From the NCBI GenBank assembly GCA_021106665.1, contig JAIOTR010000057.1, positions 1-5,524 of the forward strand: a DNA stretch of 5,524 nt. Direction: 5' to 3'. Shown here piece after piece: positions 1 to 5,521 of the stretch. The position numbers were made by a program, and so were the translations under genes. This stretch comes from Bacteroidales bacterium (GTDB lineage Bacteria; Bacteroidota; Bacteroidia; Bacteroidales; JAADJA01). Below the pieces are notes generated by a model, which saw nothing but the letters and a program-made list of their open reading frames with translations, made no database searches and was not told where the DNA came from. Position 1 is the first letter of the stretch. Each line of letters starts with the position of its first letter.

Positions 1-366
1 AAAAAGCGCGCTCGACATGTAATAACAGAAAATCAACGCGTAGTTGATGGAGTTGAAGCATTGAAAAAAGGAGATATTGAATTATTTGGAAAACTTATGT
101 TAAAGTCACATAATTCATTAAAATCCGATTATGAAGTTTCGTGTTCTGAATTAGATGTATTAGTTGAAGAGGCAATGAAAACAGAAGGTGTTTTAGGTTC
201 ACGAATGACCGGGGGTGGTTTTGGAGGCTGCACGGTTAATATTGTACAGGAGAATCAAATTGAAACATTTAAGCACGAGGTTGGTAAAAACTATAAAATC
301 AGAGCCGGGTTAAGAGCGGATTTTTATATTACTGAAATTGGGGATGGTGTTAAAAGAATTGAATGA
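1..366 (+). CDS. galK: Galactokinase, C-terminal part (5' end outside the window)
   Basis: Galactokinase phosphorylates alpha-D-galactose to galactose 1-phosphate with ATP, the first committed step of the Leloir pathway, in the cytosol. The reading frame is open from base 1, so the gene continues off the left edge and only the last 121 residues are present, about a third of a usual 380-390-residue enzyme. The fragment opens with the RARHVITENQRV stretch typical of GalK. It then carries the glycine-rich GHMP-kinase motif 3, GSRMTGGGFGGC (MTGGGFGG at nt 205-228), which shapes the active site near the phosphates. The TTG at 61 is internal and is not a start. The TGA stop is at 364-366. The motif 3 pattern with a following Cys, plus the RARH segment, favours GalK over mevalonate or homoserine kinase. 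No truncation or frameshift is visible in this part. Confidence 0.95.
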   Translation, partial: KKRARHVITENQRVVDGVEALKKGDIELFGKLMLKSHNSLKSDYEVSCSELDVLVEEAMKTEGVLGSRMTGGGFGGCTVNIVQENQIETFKHEVGKNYKIRAGLRADFYITEIGDGVKRIE

Positions 367-406
367 TTAATCTTAAATAATTTTTTATGGGCTTCAGTAA
401 GATTAA
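367..406. repeat. Perfect 9-bp inverted repeat after the galK stop
   Basis: TTAATCTTA at 367-375 is matched exactly by its reverse complement TAAGATTAA at 398-406, with a 22-nt loop. It begins at the base directly after the galK TGA. The stem is AT-rich and no T-run follows on the + strand, so it is not a standard intrinsic terminator. It could be a weak 3'-end hairpin or chance in AT-rich DNA. Confidence 0.4.
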
Positions 407-420
407 ATGAAATATATATT

Positions 421-510
421 GTTCTCGCTGATTTCGCTGAACTGCGTAGAATTAAAAAGAAGCGATCAATACACATATTTCTGCGTTTATCTGCGTTATC
501 TGCGAGAAAC
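421..510. repeat. Dispersed-type intergenic repeat with inverted ends and 9-10 bp subunits
   Basis: The left end GTTCTCGCTGAT (421-432) and the right end ATCTGCGAGAAAC (498-510) are near-perfect reverse complements, differing by one extra base and one mismatch. Each arm is built of short direct units. The left arm has TCGCTGATT, TCGCTGAAC and TGCGTAGAA at 425-451. The right arm has TCTGCGTTTA, TCTGCGTTA and TCTGCGAGA at 480-507. The arms can fold into a long imperfect hairpin around about 460-470. It encodes no plausible protein. Similar 'CTGCG/CGCTGA' intergenic repeats are, from memory, common in many copies in Bacteroidota genomes; copy number here cannot be tested from one window. The rest of the 367-586 gap holds only the short inverted repeat and the ppk2 promoter. 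Confidence 0.6.
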
Positions 511-560
511 ATGTCATCTGATTTCTAATTTTATATAATAACAGATACTCATTTATTTTT

Positions 561-568
561 TAATTTTG
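561..568 (+). promoter_or_regulatory. Bacteroidota-type -7 promoter element for ppk2
   Basis: TAATTTTG matches the Bacteroidota primary sigma -7 consensus TAnnTTTG exactly. Its end lies 18 nt before the ATG at 587, which predicts transcription starting around 573-576 with a very short leader. No TTG -33 element is seen at the expected 17-23 nt spacing upstream, so the match rests on the -7 box and its position. Confidence 0.6.
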
Positions 569-586
569 CAGCAATTTAGGGATGAA

Positions 587-1408
587 ATGAAAAATAATAA
601 AAAGTCAGAAAATAACGGTAACGGATCGAAAAACAAGATTGAAGAAAAGGTATACTTGAAGGAGCTTGAGGATTTGCAAGTAGAGCTTGTAAAGCTTCAG
701 GAGTGGGTCAGGGAAAAGGAATTAAAAGTAGTTGTTATTTTTGAAGGCAGGGATGCTGCCGGAAAAGGCGGTACCATAAAAAGGATCACTGAAAAATTAA
801 ATCCCCGAATTTGCCGTATTGCTGCTCTGGCAAAACCAACTGAAAGAGAAAGAACACAATGGTATTTTCAGCGGTATGTACCGCATCTTCCAGCGTCCGG
901 TGAAATGGTTCTTTTCGACAGAAGCTGGTACAATCGTCCGGTTGTTGAAAGGGTAATGAATTTCTGTACCGATGAAGAATACTGGGAGTTTTTACGCTCC
1001 TGCCCGAATTTTGAACGTATGCTAATCCGTTCCGGGATTATCCTTATCAAATACTGGTTTTCGGTTAGTGATACGGAGCAGGAAAAAAGATTCCGTTCCA
1101 GGTTGACCGACCCTACAAAGCGCTGGAAATTCAGTGAGGTGGATTTAAAATCATACACCATGTGGGACGACTATTCCAAAGCCAAGGACGAAATGTTCGG
1201 TTATACCGATACCAAACAATCTCCGTGGTATGTTGTGAATGCCGATGACAAAAGAAGGGCAAGGTTGAATTGTATATCCCATTTACTTTCAATGATCCCT
1301 TATGAATATATTCCTCCTGAAGAGATCAAATTACCCGAAAGACAAAACATATCCGGATATGTGAGGGTTCCTATTTCGGAGCAGACTTTTGTACCGGAGA
1401 TTTATTAG
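587..1408 (+). CDS. ppk2: Polyphosphate kinase 2 (PPK2), class I
   Basis: PPK2 transfers phosphate between inorganic polyphosphate and nucleotides in the cytosol; class I enzymes mostly phosphorylate nucleoside diphosphates such as ADP or GDP. The 273-residue product has the whole single-domain fold. A charged N-terminal helix (about 18-45) leads to the Walker A loop EGRDAAGKGG (53-62). The PTERERTQWYFQRYVPHLP block (84-102) follows, then Walker B FDRSWYNR (110-117), with D111 as the expected catalytic/metal residue. The lid comes next (DPTKRW, 175-180), and last the TDTKQSPWYVVNADDKRRARLNCISHLL region that ends the family domain. Length is normal for class I. The ATG at 587 is chosen over an in-frame TTG at 566 because that TTG lies inside the predicted -7 promoter box; a weak AGGGA at 578-582 also precedes the ATG. 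The first 17 residues are low-complexity N/K/S. It stands alone and converges on galM. Confidence 0.95.
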   Translation: MKNNKKSENNGNGSKNKIEEKVYLKELEDLQVELVKLQEWVREKELKVVVIFEGRDAAGKGGTIKRITEKLNPRICRIAALAKPTERERTQWYFQRYVPHLPASGEMVLFDRSWYNRPVVERVMNFCTDEEYWEFLRSCPNFERMLIRSGIILIKYWFSVSDTEQEKRFRSRLTDPTKRWKFSEVDLKSYTMWDDYSKAKDEMFGYTDTKQSPWYVVNADDKRRARLNCISHLLSMIPYEYIPPEEIKLPERQNISGYVRVPISEQTFVPEIY

Positions 1409-1410
1409 GT

Positions 1411-1464
1411 TCACCTCACCCTCCAGTTTCCTCTCTTGGAGGAGAAGGGGTTAGGGGTTGAGGT
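1411..1464. repeat. Imperfect palindrome between ppk2 and galM
   Basis: The outer arms ACCTCACCC (1413-1421) and GGGTTGAGGT (1455-1464) pair with one bulged base. The inner part is a pyrimidine-rich arm (1422-1435) facing a purine-rich arm (1438-1453), with TCCTC (1429-1433) against GAGGA (1439-1443). The element fills the gap between the two convergent stop codons and runs into galM, supplying its stop and last four codons. It resembles the CCTCACCC...GGGTGAGG intergenic palindromes seen in many copies in bacterial genomes. A hairpin here could limit read-through from both sides, but neither strand has a T-run after it, so it is not called a terminator. Confidence 0.55.
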
Positions 1465-2575
1465 AAAACTTATAAATCGTAATAGATTCAAACACTTCCC
1501 CAGGTTTCAAAATCGTATTCGGAAAACCAGGCTGATTCGGAGAATCAGGAAAATGCTGCGTTTCAAGGCACAGTCCGAAATGTTTTGTGTAAACAATACC
1601 TTTTTTGCCGTTGATGCTTCCATCCAGGAAATTGCCCGAATAAAATTGCATTCCCGGTTCTGATGTATAAACTTCCATTACCCTGCCTGTCTTTGGATCA
1701 GATAATTCAGCAACCTTGCCAAAATTGCCATTATTGTTCAAAACATAATTATGATCGTATCCACCTTCGACTTTTTCAATTCTCTCACCGACAGTGGTGG
1801 GTTCCCTAAAATCCATGGGTCCGGTTACATCCCGTAGTTCCCCGGTTGGGATCAGGGTTTCATCCACAACTGTGTATTTATCAGCATGTATCCAAAGTTT
1901 CTGGTCAAGAATATCTCTTCCTGAAGTTCCGGAAAGATTAAAATAGCTGTGGTGGCTTAAGTTGATGGGTGTGGGTTTATCAGTAGTTGCTTTGTATTCA
2001 ATTTTTAATTCGTTTTTATTTGTCAGAGTATAACTAACGTCAACATTAAGATTACCCGGATAACCCTCTTCGCCATCTTTTGATAGGTAATGCAATTTTA
2101 TACCAACTCCATCTTCATTGATGAATTCCTCAGCCTCCCACACAACTTTGTCAAACCCCTTGATCCCACCATGTAAATGATTAGGACCGTTATTTGTCGC
2201 CAGCTTGTATTCATTTTCATCCAAAGTAAATTTACCTCTTGCTATTCTATTGGCATACCTTCCGACAATAGCGCCAAAATAGGGTGTTTCTTCTAAATAT
2301 CCCTCAAGACCATCATATCCTAAAACCACATCATCAAAATTTCCATCTTTATCAGGTACAAGTAATGATGTAACTATTCCACCGTAATTTGTAATTTTTG
2401 CAGTTAAACCGGCATTGTTGGTCAAAGTAAATAGCTTAACTTCTTTTCCTTCAACCTCTCCAAATTTTTCTTTTTTAATATTCATGGATTTATCAGTTTT
2501 TGGTTCTTTTTCTTTTTGCGGATTATTGCAACCAAGAATTGCAGCAAGAGTTATAATCAATAATAGATTTTTCAT
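1451..2575 (-). CDS. galM: Aldose 1-epimerase (galactose mutarotase), lipoprotein
   Basis: The enzyme interconverts the alpha and beta anomers of galactose and other aldoses. The product is 374 residues: a lipoprotein signal with lipobox ILGC (Cys16), a charged linker to about residue 35, then a full GalM beta-sandwich domain of usual size. By alignment in mind with the well-studied Lactococcus enzyme, the key residues are present: N109-R110 in GRYANRIA, H135 in NHLHGG, H209 in NLSHHSYFNL, D274 in GYDHNYVLN, and the catalytic base E338 in LCLETQHFPDSPN. The signal peptide puts it in the periplasm or on the outer membrane, unlike the cytosolic enterobacterial GalM. It is the last gene of a minus-strand operon, 10 nt after the C26-family lipoprotein gene, with no promoter box of its own seen. 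Its final residues YLNP and stop fall inside the palindrome at 1411-1464. Specificity for galactose rather than glucose cannot be read from sequence. Confidence 0.95.
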   Translation of the reverse strand: MKNLLLIITLAAILGCNNPQKEKEPKTDKSMNIKKEKFGEVEGKEVKLFTLTNNAGLTAKITNYGGIVTSLLVPDKDGNFDDVVLGYDGLEGYLEETPYFGAIVGRYANRIARGKFTLDENEYKLATNNGPNHLHGGIKGFDKVVWEAEEFINEDGVGIKLHYLSKDGEEGYPGNLNVDVSYTLTNKNELKIEYKATTDKPTPINLSHHSYFNLSGTSGRDILDQKLWIHADKYTVVDETLIPTGELRDVTGPMDFREPTTVGERIEKVEGGYDHNYVLNNNGNFGKVAELSDPKTGRVMEVYTSEPGMQFYSGNFLDGSINGKKGIVYTKHFGLCLETQHFPDSPNQPGFPNTILKPGEVFESITIYKFYLNP

Positions 2576-2585
2576 CAGTATATAT

Positions 2586-3377
2586 TTATTTATTCGAATA
2601 AATTCGAGATTCTTCTAATAACCTTTTTGCCAACTTACCTGATAAAGGATTATCGTAATCCATCCTTTCCGGATGCCATTGTACACCAAGTACATATGGT
2701 TTCCCTTCTTTTTCTTTCAGCTCTATAGCTTCCACTAAACCATCTTCTGTATAAGTACTGCCTGTTAATAATGGCGCCAGTTTATCAATTCCCTGGTGGT
2801 GATTGCTGTTTGTGTTTCCATTTGAAACTCCGGTAATTTCTTGTATTAATGCACCGTTAATAATCCTTACATCGTGCTGTGATGCTTTATATTCTGGAAA
2901 TCGATGCTTTACCGTTGTATCAAAATCAGAAGGGATATCAAATATGAGACTTCCACCGAAATATACATTCAATATCTGTAAACCGCGGCAAATTCCCATT
3001 ACCGGGATGTTATGCCTTAAAGCATTTTCAATCAGTAGCAGGTCAAGGCTATCACGAAAATCATTGGGCAAATCACATTTAATTGAATCGAACTCCCGTC
3101 CATAATATTCAGGATTCACATCTTCTCCTCCTGTTAAAAGCAAACCATCACAATTACTTAAAACTTTTATTGCTGAATCAATGCCAAGATGATACATGTC
3201 GAGACAGATCACCGTTGAATCAGCGCTTTTCAACCACTGTATATAATACTTATAGGACTCTATGGGAACTGCTTTGGAAATGGCTATTTTTAAAGGCGGT
3301 TGCTCTTTTTCCGGTTGACAATAAGTTAGAATAAAAATAAGGGAAAGTGCAAATAACCCTGTAAGTAATCTTTTCAT
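2586..3377 (-). CDS. Class I glutamine amidotransferase-like / gamma-glutamyl hydrolase family (C26, PuuD-like) lipoprotein
   Basis: Members of this family hydrolyse gamma-glutamyl amide bonds; E. coli PuuD releases GABA from gamma-glutamyl-GABA in putrescine breakdown. The product is 263 residues. An N-terminal hydrophobic segment ends in LTYC (Cys20), read as a lipoprotein signal, although Tyr just before the Cys is unusual. The catalytic domain is complete: LLLTGGEDVNPEYYG (79-93) around the oxyanion region, the nucleophile elbow GICRGLQ with Cys130, the NSNHHQGID segment (190-198) typical of PuuD-type enzymes, and VQWHPER with His235 and Glu237 completing the Cys-His-Glu triad. Length matches the family plus the signal peptide. 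Export is unexpected because E. coli PuuD and most class I GATases are cytosolic. The start ATG overlaps the stop of the upstream membrane-protein gene by 4 nt (ATGA), which implies translational coupling. The real substrate is unknown; other gamma-glutamyl compounds or peptides are possible. Confidence 0.88.
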   Translation of the reverse strand: MKRLLTGLFALSLIFILTYCQPEKEQPPLKIAISKAVPIESYKYYIQWLKSADSTVICLDMYHLGIDSAIKVLSNCDGLLLTGGEDVNPEYYGREFDSIKCDLPNDFRDSLDLLLIENALRHNIPVMGICRGLQILNVYFGGSLIFDIPSDFDTTVKHRFPEYKASQHDVRIINGALIQEITGVSNGNTNSNHHQGIDKLAPLLTGSTYTEDGLVEAIELKEKEGKPYVLGVQWHPERMDYDNPLSGKLAKRLLEESRIYSNK

Positions 3378-3985
3378 TTTGAAATTTGATTTTTAAAATA
3401 AAAGCGGTGTATCCTATTTAAAAATAAAGAAACAGCAATAAGAACGATTGAGAGTAAAAGGAGGATATTGGTGATTTTGAAAGTGGGGATTAAATAAAAA
3501 CCGGCCATAAAAATGCCCAGGATACTTCCAACTGTTGAAATTGCATATAGATTCCCAACTGTAGATCCGCTTTTTTCAACGGATTTCATTTTGATGCGGG
3601 CGGCATAAGGTGAAACCATACCCAGCAAGACAGAAGGTACTGTAAATAAAATCAGCGATGCTATAACAGATACAACTTTAATATTGTCTATCCACCTTAT
3701 TAATAACTGAAGTATTTCGTCTTTTAAGAAAGTTGAGAATATCATAAAGAGCGCTGAGATGAATATAATTAATGAAAGAATGTCAGCTCTTGGCAGCTTA
3801 TCAGCAATTCTTCCTCCCCAATAATAGCCAAGGCTGAGACTTAATAAGATAACACCGATAATACTTGTCCACACAACCATTGATGTTCCTACATAAGGTC
3901 CCAACATACGGGAGCCAATGATCTCAAAAGCCATAACAACTGCTCCACAAATGAAAACTACAATCTCAAGGAAAAACTTCTTCAT
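3374..3985 (-). CDS. Stand-alone membrane domain related to the N-terminal half of fused spermidine synthase-like proteins
   Basis: The product is a 203-residue integral membrane protein with about six predicted helices: roughly residues 4-22, 37-58, 68-86, 103-123, 142-166 and 170-189. Conserved spots match the membrane half of 'fused MFS/spermidine synthase' proteins: FEIIGSRMLGPYVG (20-33), LGYYWGGRIADK (52-63), PSVLLGMVSPYAAR (117-130), and GNLYAISTVGSILG (144-157). In the fused family a soluble aminopropyltransferase/methyltransferase-like domain follows. Here the protein stops after the last helix, and no such domain is encoded anywhere in the window. The ATG at 3985 is preferred over an upstream in-frame TTG at 4039 because a -7 promoter box lies between them and because MKKFFLEIVVF is a natural start for this family. 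It is the first gene of the minus-strand operon. Its biochemical role is unknown; transport or anchoring of a partner is possible. It should not be called a spermidine synthase. Confidence 0.82.
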   Translation of the reverse strand: MKKFFLEIVVFICGAVVMAFEIIGSRMLGPYVGTSMVVWTSIIGVILLSLSLGYYWGGRIADKLPRADILSLIIFISALFMIFSTFLKDEILQLLIRWIDNIKVVSVIASLILFTVPSVLLGMVSPYAARIKMKSVEKSGSTVGNLYAISTVGSILGIFMAGFYLIPTFKITNILLLLSIVLIAVSLFLNRIHRFYFKNQISK

Positions 3986-4003
3986 GAATTTTTTATGTGC
4001 GGA

Positions 4004-4011
4004 CAAATTTA
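4004..4011 (-). promoter_or_regulatory. -7 promoter element for the minus-strand operon
   Basis: Read on the minus strand, TAAATTTG fits TAnnTTTG exactly, and it ends 18 nt before the ATG at 3985. A TTG at 4037-4039 (minus) could be the -33 element, but the 25-nt gap is longer than the usual 17-23. No further TAnnTTTG was seen just upstream of the two downstream genes, which fits one transcript for all three. Confidence 0.6.
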
Positions 4012-4055
4012 GAAATTTTAATGATAAAAAAATTTTCAAGCTTAGAAATCTTCTT

Positions 4056-4063
4056 TAATTTTG
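4056..4063 (+). promoter_or_regulatory. -7 promoter element for the GH13 gene
   Basis: TAATTTTG fits TAnnTTTG exactly and ends 24 nt before the ATG at 4088. No clear TTG -33 element lies at the expected distance. It sits 45 bp from the oppositely oriented -7 box of the neighbouring operon, so the 102-bp gap between the two genes is a compact divergent promoter region. No obvious operator palindrome was recognised in it. Confidence 0.6.
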
Positions 4064-4087
4064 AGGATCAATATTTAAATCAATTTT

Positions 4088-5497
4088 ATGAAACGATCAC
4101 TAAACATTCCTGAATCCTATGTTTACAGGTTTGGATTATTTTTTTTATTATTTGCTTTGTTCTTTTTAATGTCATGCCAAAATCAAAGCGTCAAAGATGT
4201 TGAAAAGAGTATCAAACCGGTCAGTAATGTCATCCATCCTGAGTGGAGCAAAAACGCTAACATCTATGAGGTAAATATCAGGCAATATACAGAGAAGGGA
4301 ACATTTAAGGCATTCGAGGAACATTTACCGAGATTAAAAGATTTGGGAGTTAAGATTTTATGGTTTATGCCCATTTATCCGATAGGTGAAAAGAACAGGA
4401 AAGGAACATTGGGTAGTTATTATGCGGTTAAGGATTATAAAGCAGTCAATCCTGATTACGGCACATTGGAGGATTTTAAAGCGCTTGTATCTGAAGCGCA
4501 CGGAATGGGATTTAAAGTGATACTCGACTGGGTGGCAAACCACACAGCATGGGACAATCAATGGATTTATGACCATCCTGAATGGTACACAACAGATTCC
4601 ACCGGAAAAATGGTTTCACCTTTTGACTGGTCGGATGTAGCTGATTTGAATTTTGATAATAAAGAGTTATGGACAGCCATGATAGATGCATTAAAATATT
4701 GGGTAACCGAAGCAGATATTGATGGATACAGGTGTGATGTGGCAGGAATGGTGCCAACGGAATTCTGGGAACAGGCAAAAACGGAATTGGATAAAATTAA
4801 GCCTGTATTCATGTTAGCGGAAGCTGAACAACCTGATCACCATACCAATGCATTCAATATGTCATATGCCTGGGAGCTACATCATATATTAAATAGTATA
4901 GCAAAAGAAAAAAAGAATGTAAACGATATAGAAAGTTATTTTGAAAAGCAAGATACATTATATCCCGTAACTGCCTACCGCATGGCTTTTATTACAAATC
5001 ACGATGAAAATTCATGGAATGGTACCATAGAAGAAAGAATGGGGGAGGCTGGCAATGTAATGGCTGTTCTGACTTATACGCTTCCCGGAATGCCCTTGAT
5101 CTATAGCGGACAGGAAACAGGACTTAATAAACGACTTGAGTTTTTTGAGAAAGACACGATTGTATGGAATCCTGATTCTCCTTTAAATGACTTTTATAAA
5201 ACACTGAATCAATTAAAGTTAGATAATCAGGCTTTATGGAATGGACAGTTCGGAGGTGATTTTATAAGAATACAAACTACAAGTGACAGTACTGTTTTCG
5301 CATTTATCAGGAAAAAAGATGAGAACAAAGTTTTTACTATCGCAAATCTTTCTTCTGCGCCCACTTCATTTAGTTTGATTGGAAATGATTACTTAGGCGA
5401 TTATATTGATGCCTTTGATGGCGACGAAAAGATTTTTGAAAAAAACCAGGAAATGGAATTAGCCCCCTGGGAATATTTGATATTCATTAATAATTAA
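4088..5497 (+). CDS. GH13 alpha-amylase family glycoside hydrolase, lipoprotein
   Basis: The product is a predicted exported enzyme that hydrolyses alpha-glucosidic bonds in starch-like glucans or maltodextrins. It has 469 residues. A long N-terminal signal has the hydrophobic core at 14-28 and lipobox LMSC (Cys30). The (beta/alpha)8 barrel starts near 57 (NIYEVNIRQYT). The GH13 regions are all present: DWVANH (147-152); GYRCDVAG (213-220) with nucleophile Asp217; FMLAEAE (241-247) with acid/base Glu245; and FITNHDE (301-307) with transition-state Asp306. A C-terminal beta domain (about 395-469) closes the protein. Domain B, between the first two of these regions, is short at about 60 residues, so the protein is near the small end of the family. 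The ATG at 4088 fits the promoter position and the signal peptide. No SusC/SusD-type genes are in the window. Alpha-amylase, cyclomaltodextrinase/neopullulanase and alpha-glucosidase activities cannot be told apart here. Confidence 0.94.
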   Translation: MKRSLNIPESYVYRFGLFFLLFALFFLMSCQNQSVKDVEKSIKPVSNVIHPEWSKNANIYEVNIRQYTEKGTFKAFEEHLPRLKDLGVKILWFMPIYPIGEKNRKGTLGSYYAVKDYKAVNPDYGTLEDFKALVSEAHGMGFKVILDWVANHTAWDNQWIYDHPEWYTTDSTGKMVSPFDWSDVADLNFDNKELWTAMIDALKYWVTEADIDGYRCDVAGMVPTEFWEQAKTELDKIKPVFMLAEAEQPDHHTNAFNMSYAWELHHILNSIAKEKKNVNDIESYFEKQDTLYPVTAYRMAFITNHDENSWNGTIEERMGEAGNVMAVLTYTLPGMPLIYSGQETGLNKRLEFFEKDTIVWNPDSPLNDFYKTLNQLKLDNQALWNGQFGGDFIRIQTTSDSTVFAFIRKKDENKVFTIANLSSAPTSFSLIGNDYLGDYIDAFDGDEKIFEKNQEMELAPWEYLIFINN

Positions 5498-5506
5498 ATA
5501 ATTTTG
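5476..5506 (+). promoter_or_regulatory. Complete bipartite Bacteroidota promoter for the next gene
   Basis: TTTG at 5476-5479 (-33 element) and TAATTTTG at 5499-5506 (-7 element) are separated by 19 nt, inside the known 17-23 range, and both match consensus. The -33 box lies within the last codons of the GH13 gene and the -7 box just past its stop. It is the only promoter in the window with both elements well placed, and it implies that the following gene can be expressed apart from the GH13 gene. Confidence 0.6.
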
Positions 5507-5521
5507 TTAAAAATTCTTTTT

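Noticed and set aside
480..507. CRISPR-like short direct units
   Set aside because: The units are only 9-10 bp with no spacers between them, and no cas gene is present.
324..512. 62-codon minus-strand open frame across the galK-ppk2 gap
   Set aside because: It is a by-product of the repeat at 421-510, whose 9-bp units read as a Ser/Ala/Lys/Arg-rich repeat peptide, and it runs into the end of galK on the other strand.
868..1161. 97-codon minus-strand open frame inside ppk2
   Set aside because: It lies wholly within a strongly conserved PPK2 coding region and has no recognisable domain.
1411..1464. Classic intrinsic terminator between ppk2 and galM
   Set aside because: Neither strand has a T-run after the hairpin and the stem is imperfect, so it is listed as a palindromic repeat only.
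1436..1663. 75-codon plus-strand open frame beginning in the palindrome
   Set aside because: It is antisense to the conserved C-terminal part of GalM, including the catalytic-Glu region, and is basic and featureless.
2803..3334. Two plus-strand open frames (100 and 83 codons) opposite the C26-family gene
   Set aside because: Both are antisense to a gene with an intact catalytic triad; neither has a recognisable domain or a promoter box upstream.
3374..4039. Functional spermidine synthase
   Set aside because: No aminopropyltransferase/methyltransferase domain or S-adenosyl-type binding motif is present; only the membrane half is encoded.
4358..4812. Three overlapping minus-strand open frames within the GH13 gene
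   Set aside because: They overlap each other in different frames and lie opposite the conserved GH13 regions; none resembles a protein family.
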